Assembly: GCF_900096995.1 (NCBI RefSeq)
Contig: NZ_OANT01000010.1
Location: 1 to 64,000 of the forward strand
Direction of reading: 5' to 3'
Length of the DNA stretch: 64,000 nucleotides
Origin: Acinetobacter puyangensis
GTDB lineage: Bacteria; Pseudomonadota; Gammaproteobacteria; Pseudomonadales; Moraxellaceae
Positions 28,808 through 38,721 of the stretch are shown in pieces. Below the pieces are notes generated by a model that was not told the origin of the DNA, ran no database searches, and saw only the letters and a program-made list of their open reading frames with translations. How positions within the stretch are numbered: the stretch's first letter is position 1; the number at the start of each line of letters is the position of its first letter. The position numbers were made by a program, and so were the translations under genes.

Positions 28808-30745
28808 TTATTTTAATAACAAACTATTGATACGTTTAACATATGCTGCCGGATCTTCGGGTAAGCCACCTTCTGCAATCACCGCCTGATCAAAAATTAC
28901 GTTGGCCAAATCGTCAAATTGCGCTGAATTTTCCAGTTTTTTCACCAATGGATGTTCAGGGTTAATTTCTAGCGTTGGCTTGGTTTCCGGAATGGCCTGC
29001 CCAGCTTGTTTTAACATACGGACCAGTTGTGGCGATAGTTCACCTTCACTGGTGACCAGACAAGCGGGTGAATCAACCAGACGGGTTGTAACACGAACTT
29101 CTTTGGTTTTATCTTTGAGTGCATCGGTTAATTTATCCACCACTGGTTTAAATTGTTCAGCGGCCTCCTCCAATGCTTTTTTCTCTTCGGCATCCTGTAA
29201 ATCACCGAGATCAACCGCGCCTTTTGACACGTTTTGCAATGGCGTACCATCAAATTCATGCACAAAATTCATGGCCCATTCATCAACACGATCCGCCATC
29301 AATAGCACTTCAATGCCTTTTTTCTTAAATAATTCAAGCTGAGGCGAGTTTTTGGCAGCCGCCAGACTGTCCGCAGTCACATAATAGATGGCTTTTTGAC
29401 CCTCTTTCATACGAGCTTTGTAATCTGCAAATGAAGTACTGATTTCATCATTGCTTGAGGTTGCATAGCGTAATAATTTTAAAATACGCTCACGATTACC
29501 AAAATCCTCACCCAAACCTTCTTTGATCAAAGAACCAAATTCGCTATAGAACTGTTTGAATTTTTCCTGATCTTTTTCATCTTCCGATTTTGCTAGACCA
29601 TCAATCAGTGTCAGAATACGACGTGCATTTCCTTCACGAATGGTTTTAACATCACGACTTTCCTGTAATAACTCACGACTCACGTTTAAGGGTAAATCGG
29701 CACTGTCAATCACACCCTGTACAAAGCGTAAATAATTTGGAATCAGATTATCCGCATCATCCATGATAAATACACGTTTTACATAAAGTTTAATTCCTGC
29801 CTTGGCTTCACGGGTAAAAATATCCTGTGATGCTTTGCTAGGAATATAAAGCAATTGCGTATATTCAGTCGTCCCTTCAACACGGTTATGTGTCCATGCC
29901 AATGGTGCTTCGAAATCATGGGACAGATTTTTATAAAACTCGATGTATTGTTCATCGCTAATTTCATTTTTATTACGTGTCCATAGTGCACTGGCAGAAT
30001 TCACAGCTTCCCATTCATCAGTTTTTACATACTGACCACCTTTAGGCTCTTCTCCCTCGGCAACGTCCTCTTCCTGCCAAACTTCTTTTTGCATTTCAAT
30101 CGGCAAGCTGATGTGATCGGAATATTTATTGATGATTTGTTTTACTTTATAGGATTCCAGATATTCCAGTGCATCATCACGCAAATGCAAAATAATATCG
30201 GTACCACGAGAAGCTTTGTTGATTTGCTCAACCTCAAAGTCACCTGTCCCACCACTAATCCAGCGTACACCTTCATTGGCTGGCAAACCCGCACGGCGGG
30301 ATTCTACTGTGATTTTATCTGCCACAATAAAACCTGAATAAAATCCAACCCCAAATTGACCAATAAGTTGTGCATCAGATTTTTGATCACCGGTTAACTT
30401 GGACATAAAATCCTTAGTCCCCGATTTTGCAATGGTCCCCAGATTGTCAATGGCTTCCTGCTCACTTAAACCGATACCATTATCAGAAATCGTAATGGTT
30501 TTATTGTCTTTGTCTAGACTTACACGGACGTGTAGATCTGGATCATTTTCATAATAATCAGGATGGTTGATCCCTTCAAAACGCAATTTATCACAAGCAT
30601 CGGAAGCGTTAGAAATTAATTCACGTAAGAAAATTTCTGGATTGGAATACAAAGAATGCGTGACTAAATGCAATAATTGTGCAACTTCGGCCTGAAAACT
30701 ATGTTTTTGTGCGGCCTGTTCTTGTGTAGCATTTTGTTCGCTCAT
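28808..30745 (-). CDS. htpG: Molecular chaperone HtpG (Hsp90)
   Basis: HtpG is the bacterial Hsp90 ATPase. The N-terminal GHKL ATP-binding domain carries [27 protein letters not shown] and [11 protein letters not shown]; middle and C-terminal domains follow to residue 645. I chose ATG at 30745 because AAGGAGT precedes it; the 23 residues of the longer frame are unlike HtpG. It is probably sigma-32 controlled, though I did not identify the promoter. Confidence 0.98.
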   Translation of the reverse strand: MSEQNATQEQAAQKHSFQAEVAQLLHLVTHSLYSNPEIFLRELISNASDACDKLRFEGINHPDYYENDPDLHVRVSLDKDNKTITISDNGIGLSEQEAIDNLGTIAKSGTKDFMSKLTGDQKSDAQLIGQFGVGFYSGFIVADKITVESRRAGLPANEGVRWISGGTGDFEVEQINKASRGTDIILHLRDDALEYLESYKVKQIINKYSDHISLPIEMQKEVWQEEDVAEGEEPKGGQYVKTDEWEAVNSASALWTRNKNEISDEQYIEFYKNLSHDFEAPLAWTHNRVEGTTEYTQLLYIPSKASQDIFTREAKAGIKLYVKRVFIMDDADNLIPNYLRFVQGVIDSADLPLNVSRELLQESRDVKTIREGNARRILTLIDGLAKSEDEKDQEKFKQFYSEFGSLIKEGLGEDFGNRERILKLLRYATSSNDEISTSFADYKARMKEGQKAIYYVTADSLAAAKNSPQLELFKKKGIEVLLMADRVDEWAMNFVHEFDGTPLQNVSKGAVDLGDLQDAEEKKALEEAAEQFKPVVDKLTDALKDKTKEVRVTTRLVDSPACLVTSEGELSPQLVRMLKQAGQAIPETKPTLEINPEHPLVKKLENSAQFDDLANVIFDQAVIAEGGLPEDPAAYVKRINSLLLK

Positions 30746-30843
30746 TGATAACTCCTTGAATTGTAACTCTGTATTTGTCTGAGTAATCAATGGCGTTTTT
30801 AAAGCAAATTTCAATATACAAATTCAAAAAATTTTATTTAATT

Positions 30844-31188
30844 TTAAAATGGTCCCTGACTCAGCACCCGTTGATTGATGATTTCATCGAGATGCGTTTG
30901 TCGTGTCTGATAGGCCTTAGCAATACATCCAGTATTCGCAGCACATTGGTTTCTTTGTTTGAGCCACTGATATTGTAGCCCTTTCTCGGCATCACGGCTG
31001 CCCATCGGGACAGCTCTTAAAACAATGTTGTACACCGTTGCCATTTTTACATCCGCATCGTTCAGCTGTCTGACCTGACAAATCTGTTTTTCGGTTGCCA
31101 ATCTGGCTTTACTACAGTCGAAACTTGCTGCGAAACTGCTTGATGAAAAACATAGAAATATACAACTAACCCAACCAATGGTACGCAT
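30844..31188 (-). CDS. LprI-like lysozyme-inhibitor-domain protein
   Basis: This is a secreted 114-residue protein with a signal peptide (about 1-21). The mature part FDCSKARLATEKQICQ...LNDADVKMATVYN and QRNQCAANTGCIAKAYQTR matches the LprI/DUF1311 family with its four conserved cysteines. Some members inhibit lysozyme; that activity is an inference here. It lies between htpG and the OmpW gene with no operon partner. Confidence 0.8.
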   Translation of the reverse strand: MRTIGWVSCIFLCFSSSSFAASFDCSKARLATEKQICQVRQLNDADVKMATVYNIVLRAVPMGSRDAEKGLQYQWLKQRNQCAANTGCIAKAYQTRQTHLDEIINQRVLSQGPF

Positions 31189-31313
31189 TTTTAAACCTTC
31201 TTAACTTTATTCTATTTTGTCGTTTTACCAGTCTAATCATAGAAATTTTGAACTTATACTGTTAATCGTTGTACTTATTATGCTTTATGTAAAAAAGATA
31301 TCTGCATAAAAAT

Positions 31314-31332
31314 GCCCCGCATTCAGCGAGGC
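31314..31332 (-). terminator. Terminator after the OmpW-like gene
   Basis: GCCCCGC and GCGAGGC pair (one mismatch) around ATTCA, about 28 bp past the stop. On the minus strand it is followed by a short T-rich run. Confidence 0.6.
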
Positions 31333-31359
31333 AAATTGACCTAATTTTTTAAGACATGA

Positions 31360-31974
31360 TTAGAAGTTATAGCTATAACCTAATGTATAGATCCAAGGAT
31401 TAACGTCTAAAGTGCCAATCTTGTCACCATTTAATTTTAGATCAGATTCAACTTGTGCATAACGTACATCCGCATATACACCCCAGTTCTTCGCATCAGC
31501 AGGTTGGAATTTAAAACCAACTTGTCCAGCAACACCATAACTTTCATCTGCTTCTAATTTTGCACCAGCTAAAGCACCTGACACTTTCTCATCCCAAGGC
31601 ACTACAATAGTCGCACCTACACCAATATAAGGTGTAAAACGAGATGAATTTTTAAAATTATATTTAGCAGTAATAGTTGGCGGTAAATGTTTAAATGTGG
31701 CTGTAGAGTTTACTTCTGGTAATTTCACATCATGCTTAAAAGGTGCAGCAAGCAACAATTCAACAGACCATGGTGTTTCGCCAAAAGCATATTCAATAGA
31801 AGGTGTAAAGTTCGCTTCAGTAGATACATCTGGATGCACGGCACCACCCACCAGTGTTCCATTATCAGAATCAGGGACTAATACACTCGCACCGACTTTA
31901 ACAGTCCATGGACCCGCCATGGCAACAGAAGACATACCCACTAACAAACCAGTGATGAGAGCTTTTTTTAACAT
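31360..31974 (-). CDS. OmpW-family outer-membrane protein
   Basis: The protein forms an eight-stranded barrel. It has a signal peptide (cleavage after AMA, residue 20), then WTVKVGASVLVPDSDNG, FTPSIEYAFGETPWSVELL, HLPPTITAKYNF, FTPYIGVGATIV, and the terminal WIYTLGYSYNF ending in Phe. OmpW proteins carry small hydrophobic molecules and respond to osmotic or oxygen stress. The 204-residue length fits. Confidence 0.93.
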   Translation of the reverse strand: MLKKALITGLLVGMSSVAMAGPWTVKVGASVLVPDSDNGTLVGGAVHPDVSTEANFTPSIEYAFGETPWSVELLLAAPFKHDVKLPEVNSTATFKHLPPTITAKYNFKNSSRFTPYIGVGATIVVPWDEKVSGALAGAKLEADESYGVAGQVGFKFQPADAKNWGVYADVRYAQVESDLKLNGDKIGTLDVNPWIYTLGYSYNF

Positions 31975-32222
31975 TTTAAAGCACCTTAAAGTAAATAAAA
32001 AACTTATCTTGGGTTAATCATAAACCCACATATTTATACCTTGCAAGCATATTTATATACATTTTTTAACATTATTTATAATATGATGATTTTAAACATT
32101 TTATATTAATTTTACTAATTTGGTTGGATATTAAAACCAACCAAATCAATCTACTTTAAATTCCTACTATTTTAATATGTTTTATATTGATGCAACGATA
32201 TTATTACAACTGATTTTTTAGA

Positions 32223-33671
32223 CTATAAAATCATGGCTGCAATCCAGCCAAATATTAATAACGGAATATTAAAATGAATAAATGTCGGCACTACCGTATC
32301 CCAGATATGATCATGTTGTCCGTCCACACCTAGACCAGCTGTTGGTCCGAGTGTCGAATCCGATGCGGGAGAACCGGCATCACCCAGCGCTGCCGCAGTA
32401 CCAATCAATGCCACAGTCGCCAAAGGAGAAAAGCCGAACTGTACACATAAAGGCACATAAATCACCGCAAGTACCGGTACACTGGAAAAAGAGGAACCAA
32501 TCCCAATCGTCACAAATAAACCAATGAACAACATCAGAAATGCCGCCAGTGCATGATTATCGCCAATCAAATGAACCACACCATTGACCAGTTGATTAAT
32601 ATCACCGGTATGTGTCATGACCGAAGCAAAACCTGCTGCCGAGATCATGATAAAACCCACCAATGCCATCATGCGCATGCCTTGTACAAAGACATCATCG
32701 GCCTGTTGCCACTTAAAAATACCCGCAGTAGAAAGTATCGCAAAACCAACCAAGCCACCCAGAATCATCGAGCCAGAATACAATTGGGCTGCCAGTGTCA
32801 GTACAATTGCCAGAATCGCCATCAACATGACTTTTTTGGAAATCTTGGGTACATCCTGCGCTTCCTGTTTTAATTCCTCGGCATCCTGTTGCAGTGTGTC
32901 GTTTTGTAGATGAGCCTGTTGATGTTGCTCATCTTGGGCCGTGGCACGAAGCGGTTTATCCAAGTCAATTGTCGTAACCGGTTTAATTTCCCGATCCTGA
33001 TAAATACGTGGTTTACGATAAGTGACAAAAACTGCAAATAAGGTTCCGATCACCATACCCAAAACCGAAATTGCCATACCGGCCGGCATCATCCAGCGAT
33101 CGACATGCAAACCATAGGCTGCGCCAATCTTATTAATATTTCCCATCAGGATTTGTTCGAGAAAAATCGCACCAAAACCGACAGGTAAAAAGATATATGT
33201 CCCGACCAGTCCCAGTGTTAAAACACAGGCAGCTGCACGACGATCAAGCTTTAAATGATTCATCACTTTAAGTAAAGGCGGCACCAAAACCGGAATAAAG
33301 GCAATATGAACCGGAATCAGGTTTTGTGAGAAAATGGCAGAAATTAATAAAATACCCAGCAATAAATATTTTACCTTGGTGGCCTGATTCTGACTGGCTT
33401 CCATCCCGAGAATCCCAATCAACTTATGCGCCAGTAAATCCGGCAAACCGGATTTGGACAATGCCAGCGCAAAAGCCCCCAATACTGCATAAGCCAGCGC
33501 AACTTCTGCACCATCACCCAGACCGGCATTAAAGGCCTGAACAGTGTCCGACAGGCTTAATCCTGCAACCAGTCCACCGATAATTGCAGACACAACCAAC
33601 GTTAAAACAACCGAAACTCTTGCCAATGAGAGTGCAAACATCACTGCAATGGCGACAACTACTGCATTCAT
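32223..33671 (-). CDS. NhaC/YuiF-type Na+/H+ antiporter family protein
   Basis: This polytopic inner-membrane protein (482 residues, about 11 helices) has LALSKSGLPDLLAHKLIG, VTIGIGSSFSSVPVLAVIYVPL and GTAAALGDAGSPASDSTLGPTAGL, typical of the YuiF/Na+-H+ antiporter family. A charged cytoplasmic loop lies near residues 225-275. Some relatives carry amino acids (histidine), so the substrate is open. A hairpin 75-106 bp upstream isolates it from the hydrolase gene. Confidence 0.83.
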   Translation of the reverse strand: MNAVVVAIAVMFALSLARVSVVLTLVVSAIIGGLVAGLSLSDTVQAFNAGLGDGAEVALAYAVLGAFALALSKSGLPDLLAHKLIGILGMEASQNQATKVKYLLLGILLISAIFSQNLIPVHIAFIPVLVPPLLKVMNHLKLDRRAAACVLTLGLVGTYIFLPVGFGAIFLEQILMGNINKIGAAYGLHVDRWMMPAGMAISVLGMVIGTLFAVFVTYRKPRIYQDREIKPVTTIDLDKPLRATAQDEQHQQAHLQNDTLQQDAEELKQEAQDVPKISKKVMLMAILAIVLTLAAQLYSGSMILGGLVGFAILSTAGIFKWQQADDVFVQGMRMMALVGFIMISAAGFASVMTHTGDINQLVNGVVHLIGDNHALAAFLMLFIGLFVTIGIGSSFSSVPVLAVIYVPLCVQFGFSPLATVALIGTAAALGDAGSPASDSTLGPTAGLGVDGQHDHIWDTVVPTFIHFNIPLLIFGWIAAMIL

Positions 33672-33745
33672 ATGAATCGTAAGATGAAATAAAAGTCGGT
33701 ATTCTAACAGCCCAAAACCAGCCGATGATAGCGGCTATACAAAGA

Positions 33746-33777
33746 AACCCTGATATTTGCTTGAAAATATCAGGGTT
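33746..33777 (-). terminator. Terminator after the alpha/beta hydrolase
   Basis: AACCCTGATATTT and AAATATCAGGGTT form a perfect 13-bp stem with a GCTTGA-type loop, between the hydrolase gene and the antiporter gene. Confidence 0.75.
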
Positions 33778-33832
33778 AAAATGTGAATCAGGCATGAGCA
33801 CCTTATTGCTGCTCGGGAAAAACCAATATTTT

Positions 33833-34711
33833 TTAATGATAGTTTTGTGCAAATGTCGCAATGTAGTTGGCAATTTTTTCCGGTTGACTCAAAATCGCCC
33901 AATGATTGGCATCGACTTCGACCTGACTAAAATCCTCGACCCAGTTTGGCATTTCCGCAATATAGTCTGGGCTGACAAAACGATCATATTTTAATACGAT
34001 GGCTTGTACAGGACACTGTGCATAACGCTTCCGCGGTTTTGTCAAAGCCGGTAAAAAATTGGCACGATAGAGTTGTACCCCAAATTGACCATCTCTAGAG
34101 ATATTGGAATTGGTCGGTAAACCTTGCTGTCTTTCTAAACTGGCAAGAAATTTTTGCCAAAATTTTTCTGAGGAAAAACGCCAAAATGTCGGTGCCAGCA
34201 AAGGTAAATGAAATATCCCGATATACCAGGATTTACTTAATAATTTTAACCACTTGGCCGGATCTTTTTTACGCAATTTGGCCAATGCAAATTGCGCATG
34301 GTCCAAACAAGGGCCGGAAATCGTAGAATACGACAAAATCTTGCCGCGAAAACGTGGTTCGGTCACAGACTCCCAACTTTGGATGGAACCCCAGTCATGT
34401 GCAGCAAGATGATAGGACCGATCCGGAATCACCTGATTCACCAATGCTTCCAGATCATCAGCCAACTGCGGTAGACGATAACTTTTGACGCTGGCAGGTA
34501 CACTGGAATGACCAGCTCCACGAACATCATAAGTAATCACATAGAATTGATCACTTAAAAAAGGAATGATCGGTTCCCATGTTTCCTGATTATCTGGATA
34601 ACCGTGTACCAAAACCAAGGGTGGCAATGTCTCATCACCCCATGTTTTGACATAAAGTTTTTGCTGATCCGTGGTATTTACCCAAAATTCTTGTTTTAAC
34701 GTCATGGCCAC
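33833..34711 (-). CDS. Alpha/beta hydrolase (epoxide-hydrolase-like)
   Basis: The 292-residue alpha/beta hydrolase has the oxyanion motif LVHGYPDNQETW (about residues 33-45) and a DxRGAGHS strand. The nucleophile region reads HLAAHDWGSIQSWE, with Asp in the H-DWG position as in epoxide hydrolases and haloalkane dehalogenases. The late His is in VDANHWAIL. The substrate is unknown. It is not an evident RutD, which is shorter and carries a Ser nucleophile. Confidence 0.82.
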   Translation of the reverse strand: MAMTLKQEFWVNTTDQQKLYVKTWGDETLPPLVLVHGYPDNQETWEPIIPFLSDQFYVITYDVRGAGHSSVPASVKSYRLPQLADDLEALVNQVIPDRSYHLAAHDWGSIQSWESVTEPRFRGKILSYSTISGPCLDHAQFALAKLRKKDPAKWLKLLSKSWYIGIFHLPLLAPTFWRFSSEKFWQKFLASLERQQGLPTNSNISRDGQFGVQLYRANFLPALTKPRKRYAQCPVQAIVLKYDRFVSPDYIAEMPNWVEDFSQVEVDANHWAILSQPEKIANYIATFAQNYH

Positions 34712-34830
34712 AACCTTTTCTAAAATAGATACTATTGACTCAATCCACCCTACTCAGCGTAGATTGCACCAATGCTTTTACAACATCATGCTCTAGTATG
34801 ATTAAAAACATCATGAGATAAATTGACCCT

Positions 34831-35331
34831 ATGGACATTCTACGAACTGTAAAAAGCCTACCGGGTATTGCCAAACTTCTGATCAATCGCTATGCACCGT
34901 TTCGTGGGGCAGGCATCAGTGTCGATACACTGGATTTAAATCAGGGATATGTGCGGGTAAAAATGCCCTTAACTCGCCAAAACCGTAATATTGTCGGTGT
35001 ACAATTTGGTGGCAGCCTGTATGCCATGGTCGATCCTTTTTATATGTTGTTACTCCTGCATTTATTAGGCAACAAATATATTGTCTGGGATAAATCGGCC
35101 ACGATTAATTTTCTGTCACCGAGTCGAGGCACGGTATATGCCGAGATTCGCATTGATGCAGCAGAGATTCGTCATATCAAGTATCTTTGCGCCAATAACG
35201 CCCCCATTCTACGGATTTATAAACTGGATATTATCGATGAAACCGGACAGCGTATCGCCGAAGTCGAAAAGACCATCTATATACGCCGCAAAAAAGCCAC
35301 AGCCTCGCGTTCATTATTTAAATCACGATAA
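34831..35331 (+). CDS. DUF4442 hotdog-fold thioesterase-like protein
   Basis: The 166-residue protein carries a DUF4442/YiiD-like hotdog domain: PFRGAGISVDTLDLNQGYVRVKMPL, RNIVGVQFGGSLYAMVDPFYMLLLLHLLG, and DKSATINFLSPSRGTVYAEI. It probably acts on acyl-CoA; the acyl chain is not inferable. It is transcribed divergently from the hydrolase gene. Confidence 0.82.
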   Translation: MDILRTVKSLPGIAKLLINRYAPFRGAGISVDTLDLNQGYVRVKMPLTRQNRNIVGVQFGGSLYAMVDPFYMLLLLHLLGNKYIVWDKSATINFLSPSRGTVYAEIRIDAAEIRHIKYLCANNAPILRIYKLDIIDETGQRIAEVEKTIYIRRKKATASRSLFKSR

Positions 35332-35364
35332 CGCTAAAAATAAACATAAGATGATAAAAATCGT

Positions 35365-35581
35365 CTCTGTACACGACAAAAATTTTTTGATTTATAAAAA
35401 ATCCCTCCTTGCGTGGCATTGCCACTCACCCATTTGAAAAGGAGGATGAGGCGTGTACGCCGCAAGGAAATCAATATGTTATATGATTCGTGGAAAGTCC
35501 CCCTTTTCCAAAGGGGGATTTAGGGGGATTGGAATAAAAATATATAAATCATATAGTTATTTAATTTTGTCGTGTACAAAG
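35365..35581. mobile_element. MITE-like element, 217 bp, with 8-bp target duplication
   Basis: Imperfect terminal inverted repeats (left CTCTGTACACGACAAAAATT at 35365-35384, right AATTTTGTCGTGTACAAAG at 35563-35581) are flanked directly by identical 8-bp copies of AAAATCGT (35357-35364 and 35582-35589). The interior has palindromes (TCCTTGCG/CGCAAGGA and CCCCCTTT/AAAGGGGG) and no coding frame. This is the anatomy of a non-autonomous transposon. The 8-bp duplication and end sequence may point to an IS256-like transposase, a guess not tested. Confidence 0.7.
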
Positions 35582-35623
35582 AAAATCGTATAGAACTGAT
35601 CTGATACGCTTTGATGATCACCT

Positions 35624-37258
35624 TTAATTCTCTGACTTGCGATCAGGATAAGTCAATTGTGCCTTTTGCATTAAGCCAATCATTTCCTGCTTTTGTCCAA
35701 ACTGATCTGCGCTTGCACCCGCTTTTGCCATGCGGATAATCTCTTGCCACGACATGACAGGAATATCTTTACGTTGTTGCAGCTTAAAGGCAAATTGTGA
35801 GGCTGCGACCGCAAAATAAAGATCCTGATCCGCCTTCTCCCATGGCACCAGACTATTTTGTTTAATCGCTTGTTCAATCAGTTTTGATTGTGTCTGCTGC
35901 GGCAGTTTATAACGCAATCTCAGGTAGGCGATTTCACCATTTTTACTGCCCTGTACAGTTTTAGCATCAGCCTGATAACGTAGCGGATCAAGGGTTGCTT
36001 TTGCACTAACCGGGACAATTTCATACAATGCTGTAACCGTATGTCCAGCACCAATATCCCCTGCATCAACCTGATCATTATTAAAGTCTTCACGCGCCAA
36101 TTGACGATTATCATAACCCAACAAACGATATTCCTGTACATAGGCCGGATTAAATTCAACCTGAACTTTTACATCATTGGCGACATTGGCAAGCGTCGAA
36201 CTCATTTCATGAATCAATACTTTACGGGCTTCGCCGAGTGAATCCAGATAGGAATATTTTCCGTTACCAGCATCCGCCAATTGCTCCATCAGCCCATCAT
36301 TAAACCGATAATTACCCACGCCCATAGTGGATAAGCCAATGCCTTTTTGTTGATGTGTAGCGATCATCTGTTTTAAGGTTTTGGTATCACTGACACCGAC
36401 ATTAAAATCACCATCGGTCAATAATAAAATACGGTTAATACCATGTTTAAGATAATGATTTTCTGCCTGTTGATAGGCCATTTGAATTGCCGATTCGCCA
36501 TTGGTAGAGCCGGCGGCAGTGAGTCGACTAATCGCAGTTTTGATGGTGTGTTTATCACTCCCCGAAACACCGGATAAAACCACTTCCTCTTTGCCACTAT
36601 AGGTCACAATCGAAATTTTATCTTGTGGGCGTAATTGATCAACCATTTCCAGTAAGGCAGTTTTCACCAAATTCAATTTATCTTCACTGGCCATTGATCC
36701 GGATACATCAATCAGATACACCAGATTGGTGTCTGGCAAATGCTGTGCCTTGATATCCTGCGCTTTTAAAGCAATTCGCAATAATTGATGATTTTTATTC
36801 CACGGTGCAGTGGTGAATAAAGTGTTGGTGCTAAAAGGCAGATTTTGATTGCTTTGCGGATAATCGTAACTAAAATAATTGATAAATTCTTCGGCGCGAA
36901 TCCCTTCCGGCATAATCTTCTGTCCACGCCAGATCATTTGTCGTGCATTGGTATATGAGCCAGTATCCACATCAATTGAAAAGGTCGATACCGGATGCTC
37001 CGCCACACGTTTAATCGGATTATCTATTTTATCTTCATATTGCTGAGTATTGGCATTGGAAGACGGCACAGGTCGAGGTGGCAAAATTCCAATACGCTTA
37101 GTTTCCGTTGCCATCAGCCGAGTGGTATATAATCCGGTCGGTTGTATAGAAGGCGGCGCAATTTCAGCATTTACACCCGTTGGATGCTGTGCTGTAGAAC
37201 AGCCGAATAATGTCGTTATACCCACTAAACCCAGTATGCTTAGATTGATCTGTTTCAT
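35624..37258 (-). CDS. VWA-domain lipoprotein (YfbK-like)
   Basis: This predicted lipoprotein (lipobox LFGC, Cys20) has an N-terminal von-Willebrand-associated region (about 88-150; STFSIDVDTGSYTNARQMI). A VWA domain follows (about 178-345) with the metal site DVSGS (Asp184, Ser186, Ser188) and LLTDGDFNVG. A C-terminal DUF3520 region comes after. The 544-residue length fits YfbK-type proteins. The function is unknown; an envelope adhesion or assembly role is speculative. Confidence 0.87.
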   Translation of the reverse strand: MKQINLSILGLVGITTLFGCSTAQHPTGVNAEIAPPSIQPTGLYTTRLMATETKRIGILPPRPVPSSNANTQQYEDKIDNPIKRVAEHPVSTFSIDVDTGSYTNARQMIWRGQKIMPEGIRAEEFINYFSYDYPQSNQNLPFSTNTLFTTAPWNKNHQLLRIALKAQDIKAQHLPDTNLVYLIDVSGSMASEDKLNLVKTALLEMVDQLRPQDKISIVTYSGKEEVVLSGVSGSDKHTIKTAISRLTAAGSTNGESAIQMAYQQAENHYLKHGINRILLLTDGDFNVGVSDTKTLKQMIATHQQKGIGLSTMGVGNYRFNDGLMEQLADAGNGKYSYLDSLGEARKVLIHEMSSTLANVANDVKVQVEFNPAYVQEYRLLGYDNRQLAREDFNNDQVDAGDIGAGHTVTALYEIVPVSAKATLDPLRYQADAKTVQGSKNGEIAYLRLRYKLPQQTQSKLIEQAIKQNSLVPWEKADQDLYFAVAASQFAFKLQQRKDIPVMSWQEIIRMAKAGASADQFGQKQEMIGLMQKAQLTYPDRKSEN

Positions 37259-37420
37259 TTTTATACTCTACTTATGCTTGTAAATTTTATTTTAAACGCG
37301 CTTGAAATGACTGCTACATTCCAGTACATCTGCAAGCGTAACAAAATACTGAAAAATCCTTCTTGTTCCTGATCTCAATATCTTTTATCGCACATTATAC
37401 AAGACATGATGCAGATATGA

Positions 37421-37452
37421 AAAAAGCCTATCATAACCTCGATAAGCTTTTT
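37421..37452 (-). terminator. Terminator after the glycine-zipper gene
   Basis: AAAAAGCCTATC and GATAAGCTTTTT form a 12-bp stem with one mismatch, 16 bp past the stop. Confidence 0.8.
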
Positions 37453-37467
37453 CCGATTGAGCTTGCC

Positions 37468-37830
37468 TTAGCGACGATTTTCCTCAATAGCAGCACCTGC
37501 GCCACCGCCAATTGCACCACCAATGGCTGCGCCTTTATCACCACCAAAGATATGTTCACCGACGATTGCACCAATACCTGCCCCCACTGCACTTTTGGTT
37601 GTGCCGGATTTAGAACTGCCCTGTGTATTGGTTCCAACACCAGCACCGACCGCGGCACCTGCGGCTGCACCGACTTTACCGCCAGCATGATTTCCTACAC
37701 CACCACCTAATGCACCACCGACTGCGGCTGCACCAATACGGTTTTGTGATGGAGTTGCACTGGCACAGCCAACCAATAATGCGCTACTGGTAATAATGCT
37801 GGCCAAAACAGGAAGGATCACTTTATTCAT
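37468..37830 (-). CDS. Glycine-zipper lipoprotein (YMGG-like)
   Basis: The 120-residue protein has a lipobox (LLVGC, Cys about 22). Most of the mature chain is glycine/alanine zipper (GAAAVGGALGGGVGNHAGGKVG, then IGGAIGGGAGAAIEE), the form of OmpA-type/YMGG glycine-zipper membrane proteins. These are often stress-induced. The exact role is unknown. Confidence 0.8.
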   Translation of the reverse strand: MNKVILPVLASIITSSALLVGCASATPSQNRIGAAAVGGALGGGVGNHAGGKVGAAAGAAVGAGVGTNTQGSSKSGTTKSAVGAGIGAIVGEHIFGGDKGAAIGGAIGGGAGAAIEENRR

Positions 37831-38007
37831 TCCCTTTTCTCCTTGATGAGATATTTTCTACTGTCATATTAAAAGAACAATGCGTTTAAAGATTAAAATT
37901 AAGTCGTATATTTGTGCATAAATGAATGCGGTTTTGTAACGTTTCAGGCCAGCAAATTAGGAGGAATTCAGGTATCGTGGACATAAGTAAAAAGATTTGA
38001 TTGGATC

Positions 38008-38673
38008 ATGACCACACAACCACAACGATGTTTTTGGGTCTCGCAGGAAGCCCTGTATCAATGCTATCACGATCAAGAATGGGGACAGGTTTGTCTTGAT
38101 GATCAAGCGTTGTTTGAACAATTTTGTCTGGAAGGACAACAGGCCGGATTATCGTGGTGGATGGTATTAAAAAAACGTGAAAATTATCGACATTATTTTT
38201 TTCAATATCCAATTGAGCAAATTGCCAATTTTTCTGATGAACAAATCAAAGAGATATTACTTGATGCCGGTATTATCCGCCACCATGGCAAACTATTGGC
38301 AATCCGCGAGAATGCCCGCCTCTGGCTAAAATATACAACCGAATTTGAAAGCTTAAACTCCCATACCGAATTGTCTGCCATGACCTTTTGGCTATGGCAA
38401 CATGCTTTTTATAGCAAGGCAGAAATTCTTAATCAAATCGCCGTGCGCCGTCATGCAAAATTAATCGATTATGATCTGGATCAGCTACGTAGTTGGTATT
38501 TGTCGGAGCGACTCAAGAAACTGGGATTTAAATTTGTCGGTCAATCTATTATTCATGCCTATATGCAGGCAGTCGGTATGTTTAACCATCATGATAAAAG
38601 CTGTTTTTGTTATCAACAGGTTGAACCGCAACGCTTTGCAGTTCAACAACGCTTTTTTCCACGACCTGATTAA
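38008..38673 (+). CDS. tag: DNA-3-methyladenine glycosylase I
   Basis: Tag removes 3-methyladenine from DNA. It matches E. coli Tag at RCFWVSQEALYQCYHDQEWG (the zinc-snap Cys and His), FEQFCLEGQQAGLSWWMVLKKRENYR, IIRHHGKLLAIRENAR, and GFKFVGQSIIHAYMQAVGMFNHH near the C-terminus. The 221-residue length is slightly above E. coli Tag. It is convergent with the following dehydrogenase. Confidence 0.95.
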   Translation: MTTQPQRCFWVSQEALYQCYHDQEWGQVCLDDQALFEQFCLEGQQAGLSWWMVLKKRENYRHYFFQYPIEQIANFSDEQIKEILLDAGIIRHHGKLLAIRENARLWLKYTTEFESLNSHTELSAMTFWLWQHAFYSKAEILNQIAVRRHAKLIDYDLDQLRSWYLSERLKKLGFKFVGQSIIHAYMQAVGMFNHHDKSCFCYQQVEPQRFAVQQRFFPRPD

Positions 38674-38674
38674 A

Positions 38675-38709
38675 AAAGTGACTTAAGCCATTATGACTCA
38701 AGTCACTTT
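38675..38709. terminator. Bidirectional terminator between tag and the dehydrogenase
   Basis: AAAGTGACTT and AAGTCACTTT form a perfect 10-bp stem between convergent genes. Confidence 0.8.
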
Positions 38710-38721
38710 AATATGAAATCA

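Noticed and set aside
33833..34711. Alpha/beta hydrolase as the missing rutD
   Set aside because: It has an Asp nucleophile pattern of epoxide hydrolases, is longer than RutD and lies far from the rut operon without a RutR site.
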